Below the pieces are notes generated by a model. That model had not been told where the DNA came from. It ran no database searches and saw only the letters and a list, made by a program, of their open reading frames with translations. Both the position numbers and the translations under genes were made by a program. Of a stretch of DNA of 64,000 bases, positions 7,477 to 15,153 are shown piece after piece; within the stretch, counting starts at the first letter, position 1, and every line of letters begins with the position of its first letter. The DNA is from an uncultured Eubacteriales bacterium (GTDB taxonomy: Bacteria; Bacillota; Clostridia; Oscillospirales; UBA644): the NCBI GenBank assembly GCA_934438175.1, contig CAKSBH010000005.1, positions 1 through 64,000 on the forward strand, written 5' to 3'.

Positions 7477-9330
7477 TTATTTATTGCCTTTGTCGTCGTC
7501 TTTGACTTCGTAGTCCGCTTCCACGTATCCGTCGCCGTTGTTGCCCGGCTGCGAACCGTTGTTCGGGGCTGCCGTGTTACCCGGCTGGCCCTGCGGCTGC
7601 GCTTCCTTATAGATTTTATCGGCAATCTTATAGAACCGCTGCTGCAGCTCTTCCAGCGCCGCCTTGATAGCAGCCGTGTCGGTACCCTTCAGCGCTTCCT
7701 TCACTGCGGAGATCTGATCCTCGATGGGCTTCTTCTCATCGGCAGAAATCTTGTCGCCCATTTCGCTCAGACTGCTTTCGCACTGGTAACAGGTCTGCTC
7801 GGCATTGTTGCGGACTTCCACGTCTTCACGGCGCTTCTTGTCTTCCTCCGCATACTTTTCGGCTTCCTGAACGGCCTTTTCCACATCCTCTTTGGACATA
7901 TTGGAAGAAGCCGTGATGGTGATGTGCTGCTGGTTGCCCGTGCCGAGATCCTTTGCCGTGACGTTTACGATACCGTTGGCATCAATATCAAACGTAACTT
8001 CAATCTGAGGCGTCTGACGGCGTGCCGGCGGAATGTTGTCCAGATGGAAACGCCCCAGCGTTTTGTTGTCTGCCGCCATTTCCCGTTCGCCCTGCAGAAC
8101 ATGAACTTCAACCGAGGTCTGGTTGTCGGCAGCCGTCGTAAAGATCTGACTCTTCTTGACCGGGATGGTGGAGTTGCGGTCAATAATCTTGGTAAATACG
8201 CCGCCGAATGTTTCCACACCAAGCGACAGCGGCGTAACATCCAGCAGAACAAGTCCCTGAACATCGCCACCCAGAATGCCTGCCTGAATGGCGGCACCGA
8301 CGGCAACACATTCATCCGGGTTGATGCCCTTGTGCGGCTCTTTGTTCATAAATTTCTTAATGGCTTCCTGTACCGCCGGGATACGGGACGAACCGCCGAC
8401 CAGCAGGACTTTGTCAATCTTATCCGCCGTCAGGTCAGCATCGGCAAGCGCCTTGCGAACCGGCGTCATGGTGGCTTCCACAAGATCCGCCGTCAGTTCG
8501 TTGAACTTTGCGCGGGTCAGCGTAACGTCCATGTGCTTCGGGCCCTCGGCATCCGCCGTAATGAACGGCAGGTTGATGTTGGCGCTGGTCATGCCGGACA
8601 GTTCAATCTTGGCTTTTTCGGCAGCTTCCTTCAGGCGCTGCATTGCCATCTTGTCACCGGACAGATCGATTCCGTTGGATTTCTTGAATTCCGAAACCAG
8701 ATAATTGATGATGCGCTGATCAAAGTCATCGCCGCCGAGGTGCGTATTGCCGTTGGTGGAAAGAACTTCGAACACGCCGTCGCCGATGTCCAGAATGGAA
8801 ACATCGAACGTACCGCCGCCGAGGTCATACACCATAATTTTCTGCTCGTTTTCCTTATCAATGCCGTAAGCAAGCGCTGCCGCCGTCGGTTCGTTGACAA
8901 TGCGGAGAACCTCCAGCCCGGCAATGGTACCGGCGTTCTTCGTCGCCTGACGCTGGGCATCGTTGAAGTAGGCAGGAACGGTGATGACCGCCTGTGTGAC
9001 CTTTTCACCCAGATAGGCCTCGGCATCCGTTTTCAGCTTCTGCAGAATCATGGACGAGATCATCTCCGGCGTGTATTCCTTGCCGTCGATGTTCACCTTG
9101 GCGTCCGTACCCATTTTTCTCTTGATGGAAATGACCGTGCGGTCCGGGTTGGTGATTGCCTGTCTCTTGGCAACCTGACCGACCATACGCTCACCCGATT
9201 TGGAGAACGCAACAACCGACGGGGTCGTGCGGGAACCTTCCGCGTTTGCGATAACGGTCGGCTCGCCGCCTTCCATAATGGCAACGCAGGAGTTTGTAGT
9301 ACCCAGGTCAATACCGATAATTTTGCTCAT
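7477..9330 (-). CDS. dnaK: molecular chaperone DnaK (Hsp70)
   Basis: DnaK, 617 residues, the ATP-driven chaperone for folding and stress recovery in the cytoplasm. Starts 'KIIGIDLGTTNSCVA' (phosphate 1 loop); 'VYDLGGGTFDVSIL' (Hsp70 signature 2, about 165-180); 'VLLVGGSSRIPAVQE' (signature 3, about 310-325). The substrate domain follows from about 360, then a lid and a Gly/Asn/Gln-rich tail. It lacks the insertion found in Gram-negative DnaK, as usual for Firmicutes. GGAGG lies 9 nt before the ATG. Confidence 0.98.
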   Translation of the reverse strand: MSKIIGIDLGTTNSCVAIMEGGEPTVIANAEGSRTTPSVVAFSKSGERMVGQVAKRQAITNPDRTVISIKRKMGTDAKVNIDGKEYTPEMISSMILQKLKTDAEAYLGEKVTQAVITVPAYFNDAQRQATKNAGTIAGLEVLRIVNEPTAAALAYGIDKENEQKIMVYDLGGGTFDVSILDIGDGVFEVLSTNGNTHLGGDDFDQRIINYLVSEFKKSNGIDLSGDKMAMQRLKEAAEKAKIELSGMTSANINLPFITADAEGPKHMDVTLTRAKFNELTADLVEATMTPVRKALADADLTADKIDKVLLVGGSSRIPAVQEAIKKFMNKEPHKGINPDECVAVGAAIQAGILGGDVQGLVLLDVTPLSLGVETFGGVFTKIIDRNSTIPVKKSQIFTTAADNQTSVEVHVLQGEREMAADNKTLGRFHLDNIPPARRQTPQIEVTFDIDANGIVNVTAKDLGTGNQQHITITASSNMSKEDVEKAVQEAEKYAEEDKKRREDVEVRNNAEQTCYQCESSLSEMGDKISADEKKPIEDQISAVKEALKGTDTAAIKAALEELQQRFYKIADKIYKEAQPQGQPGNTAAPNNGSQPGNNGDGYVEADYEVKDDDKGNK

Positions 9331-9365
9331 AACAATTACCTCCGATATATACGATTTTATTTTTT

Positions 9366-9899
9366 TCAGTTTGTTACGCCGACCAGCGCATGCCGGATAA
9401 TCTTGTCTCCGATCCGGTATCCGCGCTGCAGCACCATGGCGATTTTTCCGGATTCCAGTTCCGCATCGTCCGTTGTCATCACGGCGTTGTGAATTTCCGG
9501 ATTAAAATCCTCTCCCCGCTCGCCGAACGAGGTGATTCCGAATTTCTCAAAAGAATCCTGCGCCTGGGTCAGCGTCATGGCAACGCCTTCCTTCAGCGGC
9601 GAATCCTCTTTTGCGGCATCCAGTGCCCGCTGCAGATTATCCAGAATAGGAAGCATCATCTGAACGGTGTCCGACACAACGACCGAACGGAGCGATGTTT
9701 TTTCTGCTGCCGTACGTTTTTTGTAATTTTCAAAGTCTGCCGCCAAACGAAGGAACTTATCGGATGAATCCGCCAATTCCTTTCTCAGGTTTTCCAGTTC
9801 GGCATCCCGTTCATCCGGCTTTGCTTCCGTTTCCGGTTCTTTCTTCACGGGTTCTTCCGGCAACGGTTCCCGTTTCTTTTTCTTTTCGGACATTCTCAT
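9366..9899 (-). CDS. grpE: nucleotide exchange factor GrpE
   Basis: GrpE, 177 residues, releases ADP from DnaK. An acidic and Lys-rich N-terminus and coiled-coil (about 25-90, containing 'LRLAADFENYKKRTAAEK') are followed by the beta domain with 'GITSFGERGEDFNPEIHNAVMT' type sequence and 'VLQRGYRIGDKIIRHALVGV' at the end. Lies 9 nt after hrcA and 35 nt before dnaK, in the normal Firmicutes order. Confidence 0.96.
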   Translation of the reverse strand: MRMSEKKKKREPLPEEPVKKEPETEAKPDERDAELENLRKELADSSDKFLRLAADFENYKKRTAAEKTSLRSVVVSDTVQMMLPILDNLQRALDAAKEDSPLKEGVAMTLTQAQDSFEKFGITSFGERGEDFNPEIHNAVMTTDDAELESGKIAMVLQRGYRIGDKIIRHALVGVTN

Positions 9900-9908
9900 T
9901 CTCCTATC

Positions 9909-10925
9909 TCAATATTCCTCATCAATCCATGTCTTCAGTGTCTGTACCAGATATCGGCATCCTGCTGCCATGCGGGCATAATCCATCCGCTTCGGACCGA
10001 TCAGGCCGAACACAAGCGGAATCTTGGCATCGCAGTCCACGGCAATCATGCTGGCATCCCCGGAACGGAACACCCCGTTTTCATCCCCGATGCGGATACG
10101 CAACCCGCCCGCTTCTCTGCCGTTCAGCATAGCGTCCATAATCTGCTCCCGCTCCGACAGTGCATCGATAAACCGACGTGCCGTGGCAATATCCGAGAAC
10201 TCCGGATACGCCAGCAGGTTGGAACTTCCGCCGATGGTCAACTCATAAGACTTGATCTGCGTAATCAGGTTCCGTACCGTCTCCGGAACGGAATCAAATT
10301 CCGGACAATTACGGCGAAGTTCGCTTTCCAGAAGCATCATCCGTACGGTTCCGATCTGCTCGACCGGGAACCGGGACAGAACCGTATTGAGAATTCCCGC
10401 CAACTTGGCGGCTTCCTCCGGCGTAGCGTCCCGTTCGGTCTTGGCAAACCCGGTTTTTACGCTTCCCCCTCGCCCGACAGCAAGAATGGCAAGCATCCGT
10501 TTTCCTGCCGGCAACACCTCAAACGTGAAAATTCCGTCGTGACAGGTCGGCGTGACGGCAAAGGTCGTACATTCCGTAAATTCCGCAAGCCGCGCACATG
10601 CTTCCCGCACCGTCGCGTAAAGCCCGCATGTCTGGGACGGAAGCAGAAGCTCCCGCATCTCCTGCGGGGTCAGCGAATAATTGCCCAGCGAGGTGCGCAC
10701 ATAATAATGGTAACCATCGTTGGACGGAATCCGTCCCGCCGATGTATGCGGCTTGACCAGATACCCCATTTTTTCCAGATCCGACATTTCATTGCGGATG
10801 GTTGCGGAAGATACGTTCAGATCCTCCGTCTCAAGCAAAGATTTGGAGCCGACCGGCTCGCCCGTGCGGATATACGTCCGTATCACGGCGGTCAAAATCT
10901 GATGTTTTCGTCCGTTCAGATCCAA
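9909..10925 (-). CDS. hrcA: heat-inducible transcription repressor HrcA
   Basis: HrcA, 338 residues, binds the CIRCE operator and represses this operon until heat stress draws off GroE. The winged-helix N-terminus contains 'TYIRTGEPVGSKSLLE', 'VSSATIRNEMSDLEKMGYLVKPHTSAGRIPS' type sequence (residues about 14-65). The C-terminal part 'RFIDALSEREQIMDAM' and 'IGPKRMDYARM' is also typical. Start chosen at TTG 10925: the reading frame has a stop just upstream, GGAGG lies about 9 nt before and no ATG is near. First gene of hrcA-grpE-dnaK-dnaJ and autoregulated through 10949-10975. Confidence 0.96.
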   Translation of the reverse strand: MDLNGRKHQILTAVIRTYIRTGEPVGSKSLLETEDLNVSSATIRNEMSDLEKMGYLVKPHTSAGRIPSNDGYHYYVRTSLGNYSLTPQEMRELLLPSQTCGLYATVREACARLAEFTECTTFAVTPTCHDGIFTFEVLPAGKRMLAILAVGRGGSVKTGFAKTERDATPEEAAKLAGILNTVLSRFPVEQIGTVRMMLLESELRRNCPEFDSVPETVRNLITQIKSYELTIGGSSNLLAYPEFSDIATARRFIDALSEREQIMDAMLNGREAGGLRIRIGDENGVFRSGDASMIAVDCDAKIPLVFGLIGPKRMDYARMAAGCRYLVQTLKTWIDEEY

Positions 10926-10948
10926 AATCCTTCACCCCCTCCATGATT

Positions 10949-10975
10949 TTAGCACTCGTATTGCCTGAGTGCTAA
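10949..10975. promoter_or_regulatory. CIRCE operator (HrcA binding site)
   Basis: TTAGCACTC, 9 bp, GAGTGCTAA: a perfect 9-bp inverted repeat equal to the CIRCE consensus. It lies between the promoter at 10988-11016 and the TTG start of hrcA, so HrcA bound here blocks the operon. Confidence 0.97.
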
Positions 10976-10987
10976 CTTCTGATGCAA

Positions 10988-11016
10988 ATATTAGCACGTT
11001 CGGAAGAATTTGTCAA
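10988..11016 (-). promoter_or_regulatory. SigA-type promoter of the hrcA operon
   Basis: Minus-strand TTGACA (11011-11016), 17 bp, TAATAT (10988-10993). The expected transcription start falls at the edge of the CIRCE operator. Confidence 0.8.
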
Positions 11017-11125
11017 GAGAGAAACGGTGCTTTTCCATATTTTTTTCAAACATCTCACGATTTTGACACAACCCTCCCCCTTTGCATATTCTGGAAAGGG
11101 AACCAAAGAAACGGAGGAAAGACCG

Positions 11126-11278
11126 ATGATGCGACGTCGCCCGCCCCGATCCGGGTGGATGCGTGCCGCTCTGGTTGCCGGAGCGGTGGGAATTCTGCTG
11201 GCACTCTGCCTGCCCACCTGTGTACTGATTGCTCTTCTGGCGACAATGCTGATCTGTGCCTGCATCCTCCGATGCTGA
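11126..11278 (+). CDS. small hydrophobic protein of unknown function, upstream of the SpoVM-like gene
   Basis: A 50-residue protein. Residues 1-12 are strongly basic (MMRRRPPRSGWM) and about 13-48 form one long hydrophobic segment rich in Ala, Leu, Val and Cys, ending in 'ILRC'. GGAGG lies 8 nt before the ATG, and the next short gene begins 21 nt after its stop, which argues that it is a real gene of a two-gene unit. I do not recognise the family. A single-pass membrane protein with a basic cytoplasmic end is expected. Its position before a SpoVM-like gene suggests, but does not show, a sporulation role. Start could be either of two adjacent ATGs. Confidence 0.6.
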   Translation: MMRRRPPRSGWMRAALVAGAVGILLALCLPTCVLIALLATMLICACILRC

Positions 11279-11299
11279 TCCGTCGGAAAGGAATTGCCC

Positions 11300-11383
11300 A
11301 TGAAAATTGTCGTTGTCCGTGCACCCCGGTGCCTTTGCGGAATTCTGCGTGCCCTGTTCGGGATTCACCGGGAAGAAGAATGA
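11300..11383 (+). CDS. spoVM: SpoVM-like 27-residue peptide
   Basis: A 27-residue peptide read as MKIVVVRAPRCLCGILRALF followed by GIHREEE. It aligns without gaps to the 26-residue Bacillus subtilis SpoVM as I recall it: identical at Met1, Lys2, Pro9, Leu12, Gly14, Ile15, Arg17, Ala18, Gly21 and Arg24, with Arg for Lys at 7 and 10. SpoVM is an amphipathic helix that recognises the convex outer forespore membrane and recruits SpoIVA to build the spore coat; Pro9 is important for that. AAAGGA lies 7 nt before the ATG. A terminator follows within 10 nt. It is far too short for routine gene calling. The charged 'REEE' end differs from the basic 'RKD' end of the B. subtilis peptide. Confidence 0.75.
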   Translation: MKIVVVRAPRCLCGILRALFGIHREEE

Positions 11384-11390
11384 GAAAAAG

Positions 11391-11420
11391 CGGTCGGCTC
11401 TGCCGACCGTGGATTTTTTT
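11391..11420 (+). terminator. terminator after the SpoVM-like gene
   Basis: CGGTCGGC and GCCGACCG pair around a TCT loop, followed by TGGATTTTTTT. It ends the two-gene unit 11126-11383. Confidence 0.85.
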
Positions 11421-11494
11421 ACGATCCGTAAAGGATTTTCCGTTTTTTTTGCGTATTATATTCATGAGAAGCGAAAAAAGGGAGGAGGACGCGA

Positions 11495-13267
11495 TTGGCC
11501 TATACATTTGGGGAAGATTTTCTGGAAGATCTTCGTCGCCGCTGTTCCATTGAAGACGTGGTCGGACGTTATGTGGAACTGAAAAAAAGCGGTTCTTCGC
11601 TGGTGGGGCTTTGTCCTTTCCACAGTGAGCGCACACCGTCCTTCCATGTCACGCCGTCCAAACAGATGTTTTACTGCTTCGGCTGCAACACCGGCGGAGA
11701 CGTGATTACCTTCATCATGTCAATCGAGCATCTTTCCTATGTGGATGCCGTGCAGTTTCTGGCAGACTCCGTCGGTCTGCCGGTTCCGAAGAGAGATGTG
11801 CTGGACAGCGAACTTTCCGCCCTGCGAAAAAAAATTCTGGAAATGAACCGGATAGCGGCACGCTTTTTTTTCAACACACTAATCTCTCCGGAAGGAAAAA
11901 CAGGGCTGGATTATCTGCTGGGACGGCAGCTGAAGCCGCAAACCATCAAACGGTTCGGGCTGGGCTGGGCGCCGGACAGTTGGGATTCTCTCATCCGGTT
12001 TATGACCGCACAGGGATTTTCCGCAAACGATCTGAAGGCGGCAGGGCTGGTGAGCGACAGCGGAGGAAAGATCTTTGACCGTTTCCGGGGACGGGTGATG
12101 TACCCCATCATTGACCACAAAAACAATGTGATCGGCTTCGGAGGACGGACACTGGAAAAGGACGCTCCCGCAAAATACCTCAACACGGCCGAAAACCTGG
12201 TATATAAAAAGGGACAAAACCTCTATGCCCTGCATTATGCCAAAAACTCCAAACGCAAAGAAATCATTCTTTGCGAAGGATACATGGATGTCATATCCCT
12301 GCATCAGAACGGGTTTGACAATGCCGTTGCTTCCTGCGGGACGGCACTGACGCCGGATCAGGCGCGGCTTCTGCGACGGTATACCGAAGACGTGGTTTTG
12401 TGCTATGACAGCGATGAAGCCGGTAAAAAAGCAACCCGGCGCGCACTGGATATTCTTCCCGCCGCAGACCTGCGGGTTCGCGTAATCACGGTAGACGGAG
12501 GAAAAGATCCGGATGAACTGATGAAGACCGACGGCGGAAAAGAAAAGTTTGCCCGCCTTCTGGACGGTTCGCTGAGCGCCACCGATTATTCGCTTGCACG
12601 GGTGCGGGACAAGTACAACCTTTCGGTCGAAACCGAAAAGATCCAATGCATCAAGGAATCTGTCGGCGTCCTTGCCACCCTGCGAAGCGCCATCGACACC
12701 GAAGTATATCTCGGCAAGGTATCGGCGGATCTCGGCATTTCCCGGGAGGCGCTGCAGTCCGAACTGAAAAAGCAACGGAAACGGCTTGCCGATGCGCAGG
12801 GGCTGGCGCAGAAAAAGAAAATGCTTGCGGATCTGCGCGATATCAACGACCGCATCAATCCGCAACGGGCACAGAATCTGCGTGCGGCGAAAGCGGAGGA
12901 GGATCTGATTGCGTTGCTGATGCATTCTCCGGAACTTCTTGCACGGGCGGAAGAAAAGATCGGGCCGGAAGATTTCGTCACGGATTTCAACCGACGTGTT
13001 TACGGCGTTGTAACGGACAAGCTGAAACAGAATCCGACCAAGGACATTTCTCTTTCCGACAGTTTTTCGCCGGAGGAAATCTCCCACATCGGGCTTTTCA
13101 TCCTGAAAACCGGAGCCCTGGAAGTTTCCCCCGACGCGCTGGACGACATCATCCGTACCATCCGGGAAGAAAAACAACGGGTATTACAAAGTGCCTTCCC
13201 CACCGATGAGGCATTTGACGCACAACTACAAGCATTGAGAGGAAGAAAAAAGAATGGACAACAATGA
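11495..13267 (+). CDS. dnaG: DNA primase DnaG
   Basis: DnaG, 590 residues, makes RNA primers at the replication fork. The CHC2 zinc domain (residues about 35-65) shows 'CPFHSERTPSF' and 'YCFGCNTGGD', giving Cys-His and Cys-Cys ligands. The TOPRIM catalytic core has 'ILCEGYMDVISLHQNG' (about 260-275) and 'YDSDEAGKKATRRAL' (about 305-320). The remaining C-terminal part is the helicase-binding region. Start is TTG 11495 with GGGAGGAGG ending 5 nt upstream; no ATG is close. Overlaps rpoD by 14 nt, the classic macromolecular synthesis operon. Confidence 0.96.
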   Translation: MAYTFGEDFLEDLRRRCSIEDVVGRYVELKKSGSSLVGLCPFHSERTPSFHVTPSKQMFYCFGCNTGGDVITFIMSIEHLSYVDAVQFLADSVGLPVPKRDVLDSELSALRKKILEMNRIAARFFFNTLISPEGKTGLDYLLGRQLKPQTIKRFGLGWAPDSWDSLIRFMTAQGFSANDLKAAGLVSDSGGKIFDRFRGRVMYPIIDHKNNVIGFGGRTLEKDAPAKYLNTAENLVYKKGQNLYALHYAKNSKRKEIILCEGYMDVISLHQNGFDNAVASCGTALTPDQARLLRRYTEDVVLCYDSDEAGKKATRRALDILPAADLRVRVITVDGGKDPDELMKTDGGKEKFARLLDGSLSATDYSLARVRDKYNLSVETEKIQCIKESVGVLATLRSAIDTEVYLGKVSADLGISREALQSELKKQRKRLADAQGLAQKKKMLADLRDINDRINPQRAQNLRAAKAEEDLIALLMHSPELLARAEEKIGPEDFVTDFNRRVYGVVTDKLKQNPTKDISLSDSFSPEEISHIGLFILKTGALEVSPDALDDIIRTIREEKQRVLQSAFPTDEAFDAQLQALRGRKKNGQQ

Positions 13268-14357
13268 GAAAAAGATTGCGCTGAAAAATCTGATGGAAAA
13301 ATGCAGGGAAAAGGGCTCAGTCTCTTCGGGAGAGTTGAATGAGGAGCTGGACCGTCTGGAACTGACACCGGATCAGATTGCCACCGTTCTGGACGGTCTG
13401 CGCAGTGCCGACGTGGAAGTGGAGGATGATTTCAACATCGACCCGGAGCTGAAATCCCTGGAAGATGAGGTCAGTACACTCCCGGTAGACCCCGACGATA
13501 TGGAAGCGCTTCTCCAGGCAGAAGGCATTACCATTGACGACCCGGTCAAGATTTATCTGCACGAGATCGGTCGTGTTCCCCTGTTGTCTTTTGAAGAAGA
13601 ATCCGCACTTGCCGAACGGATCGCTCAGGGCGATGCGGAAGCCAAGCGGAAACTGAACGAGGCAAACCTGCGCCTTGTGGTCAGCATTGCCAAACGGTAT
13701 GTCGGAAGAGGGCTTCTGTTTCTGGATCTGATTCAGGAGGGCAATCTCGGTCTGATCAAGGCCGTAGAAAAGTTTGATCCCGCCAAAGGATACAAATTCT
13801 CCACCTATGCCACCTGGTGGATCCGCCAGGCAATTACCCGTGCCATCGCAGACCAGGCGCGGACCATCCGCATTCCCGTACACATGGTGGAAACCATCAA
13901 CCGTCTGACCAAAACGGAACGATCTCTTGTGCAGGAATTGGGCAGACAGCCGCAGGCGGATGAAATCGCTCAGGAGATGAACATGCCGGTAGACCGCGTG
14001 CGTGAAATTATGAAGGTTGCCATGGAGCCGGTATCCCTGGAATCCCCGGTCGGCGAAGAGGAGGACAGCCATCTCGGCGATTTCCTGGAGGACAACGACA
14101 TTCCGGCGCCGCCGGAGGTCGCATCTCAGATGCTTCTCAAAGAAGAACTGAACGATGTTCTGAAAACGCTGTCCGACCGGGAAGCCCGCGTGCTGCGTCT
14201 GCGGTTCGGTCTGGATGACGGCAGAACCCGCACACTGGAAGAAGTGGGAAAAGAATTCAACGTCACCCGGGAACGCATCCGCCAGATCGAAGCCAAAGCG
14301 CTCCGCAAACTGCGCCACCCCAGCCGCAGCAAACGGCTGAAAGATTTTTTGGACTGA
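13254..14357 (+). CDS. rpoD: RNA polymerase primary sigma factor (SigA/RpoD)
   Basis: Housekeeping sigma factor, 367 residues. Region 1.1-like acidic N-terminus to about 80; region 1.2 'DPVKIYLHEIGRVPLLS' (about 95-112); region 2 with 'FSTYATWWIRQAITRAIADQ' (2.3/2.4, about 180-200), which melts and reads the -10 element; region 3; and region 4 ending with 'TLEEVGKEFNVTRERIRQIE' (about 322-341), the -35-reading helix-turn-helix. It starts inside the end of dnaG, with AGAGGAAG upstream. The consensus promoters across the window fit its recognition residues. Confidence 0.98.
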   Translation: MDNNEKKIALKNLMEKCREKGSVSSGELNEELDRLELTPDQIATVLDGLRSADVEVEDDFNIDPELKSLEDEVSTLPVDPDDMEALLQAEGITIDDPVKIYLHEIGRVPLLSFEEESALAERIAQGDAEAKRKLNEANLRLVVSIAKRYVGRGLLFLDLIQEGNLGLIKAVEKFDPAKGYKFSTYATWWIRQAITRAIADQARTIRIPVHMVETINRLTKTERSLVQELGRQPQADEIAQEMNMPVDRVREIMKVAMEPVSLESPVGEEEDSHLGDFLEDNDIPAPPEVASQMLLKEELNDVLKTLSDREARVLRLRFGLDDGRTRTLEEVGKEFNVTRERIRQIEAKALRKLRHPSRSKRLKDFLD

Positions 14358-14367
14358 TTTTTCATCT

Positions 14368-14396
14368 TGACAGTCCTCCGAATTTATTGTACAATA
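14368..14396 (+). promoter_or_regulatory. SigA-type promoter for the DUF1292 gene
   Basis: TTGACA (14368-14373), 17 bp, TACAAT (14391-14396), just after the rpoD stop and about 38 nt before the next start codon. The DUF1292 gene can therefore be made independently of dnaG-rpoD. Confidence 0.8.
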
Positions 14397-14433
14397 GTCC
14401 CATAAGAATCTGAATTGCAAAGGAGACATTACC

Positions 14434-14793
14434 ATGGAAGAAAAGAAGACCTGCGGCTGCGGCTGCGAACACGAGCATCACGACGGCTGTGACTGCGGCT
14501 GCGACGATTGCGACAACAGCTTTATCACTCTCACCGATGAAAACGGCAACCAGACCGATTTTGAAGTCATTGAAGGGCTGGAGCATGACGGAACGCTGTA
14601 CCTTGCTTTGACGGAAGCCGAAAAAGAAGACTCCGATCAGATCGAATTCATCATTCTCAAAGAAGTGGAAGACGGCGAAGACAGCGTGCTGGTTTCCATC
14701 GACGATGAAAACGAATTCAACACGGTTCTCGGTCTGATGCAGGCAAAAATTGAAAGTGCCGGGCTGTTTGATTTCGACAACGCCGACGAATAA
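14434..14793 (+). CDS. DUF1292 domain protein with Cys/His-rich N-terminus
   Basis: A 119-residue acidic cytoplasmic protein. Residues 1-30 hold seven Cys and four His in the pattern CGCGCEHEHHDGCDCGCDDC, which looks like a metal-binding tail. Residues 30-119 match DUF1292 (YrzB-like): 'ITLTDENGNQTDFEVI', 'LYLALTEAE', 'EFIILKE' and 'EDSVLVSIDDENEF'. DUF1292 members are common in Firmicutes and of unknown function. GGAG precedes the ATG by 8 nt, with its own consensus promoter. No terminator is seen directly after; a structured region follows. Confidence 0.8.
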   Translation: MEEKKTCGCGCEHEHHDGCDCGCDDCDNSFITLTDENGNQTDFEVIEGLEHDGTLYLALTEAEKEDSDQIEFIILKEVEDGEDSVLVSIDDENEFNTVLGLMQAKIESAGLFDFDNADE

Positions 14794-14834
14794 AAAAATT
14801 TTCCTGCGATATTCGTCCGATACAGTTAATAAAA

Positions 14835-14959
14835 ACCTACACATTTTTCTACGGGATTCACGTTTTCTCTGCGGGTACGCAGACCTCCTTTCTTCCGAAA
14901 GACGTTGGGAGCGCAAAACAGAGAAGCTGTCTTACCCACCCTGTTTACCAGGGTTTTTG
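14835..14959 (+). ncRNA. structured non-coding RNA candidate, 6S-like
   Basis: A long irregular hairpin can be drawn. GGG near 14853 pairs with CCC near 14935; ACG near 14860 pairs with TGT near 14928; TTCTCTG (about 14865) pairs with CAGAGAA (about 14919). An inner stem CCTCC/GGGAG encloses a CTTTC-TTCC-GAAAG hairpin. Between the outer and inner stems the 5' side has a CTGCG-GGTA-CGCAG element opposite CGCAAAA. A stem, bubble, stem layout with a CTGCGG bubble sequence recalls 6S RNA, which binds RNA polymerase. An ACCCTG/CAGGGT hairpin with TTTT at 14938-14959 could end it. It is shorter than usual 6S RNA unless it runs to 15038. No strong promoter is seen directly upstream; it could be cut from the DUF1292 mRNA. 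The class is uncertain. Confidence 0.4.
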
Positions 14960-14996
14960 CATTCGCTGTATCCCCTTTATACGGTATTGCGGGGTT

Positions 14997-15038
14997 CACG
15001 GCCGTTGCTTTTGCGACGGTCGTGTTTTTTTGTTTTTT
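14997..15038 (+). terminator. strong intrinsic terminator
   Basis: CACGGCCGTTGC and GCGACGGTCGTG form a 12-bp stem (two G-U pairs) with a TTTT loop, followed by TTTTTTTGTTTTTT. It closes the transcript coming from 14434 and/or the RNA candidate and insulates the next operon. Confidence 0.9.
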
Positions 15039-15062
15039 CTGCCGGGAAGCCGTGCGGAATCC

Positions 15063-15092
15063 TTGACAAACATAAAGACGATATGGTAAAAT
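15063..15092 (+). promoter_or_regulatory. SigA-type promoter for the DUF1846 operon
   Basis: TTGACA (15063-15068), 18 bp, TAAAAT (15087-15092), about 60 nt before the start codon at 15154. Confidence 0.75.
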
Positions 15093-15153
15093 AAATTGAT
15101 TTTGTAGAAGAACGGCACAGGTAAAATCATCCTGTACCGGAGAGGGGTTTCTC

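Larger units (their letters stand above)
14794..15062. other. gene-free stretch holding a structured RNA candidate and two hairpins
   Basis: No convincing reading frame with a ribosome site is present on either strand. The stretch contains the structured RNA candidate (14835-14959) and a very strong terminator (14997-15038), described separately, and leads into the promoter at 15063-15092. Confidence 0.7.

Noticed and set aside
7195..9492. 765-codon plus-strand frame opposite dnaK
   Set aside because: Fully antisense to dnaK, a known effect of its codon pattern; no domain or start signal supports it.
11041..11091. SigA-type promoter (TTGACA at 11063, ATATTC at 11086) for the two small genes
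   Set aside because: The -10 box is a poor match and SpoVM genes are normally read by a sporulation sigma factor; no clear SigE or SigK pattern could be fixed either, so no promoter is called.
11879..13177. 432-codon minus-strand frame within dnaG
   Set aside because: Antisense of dnaG with no ribosome site; the plus strand has all primase motifs.
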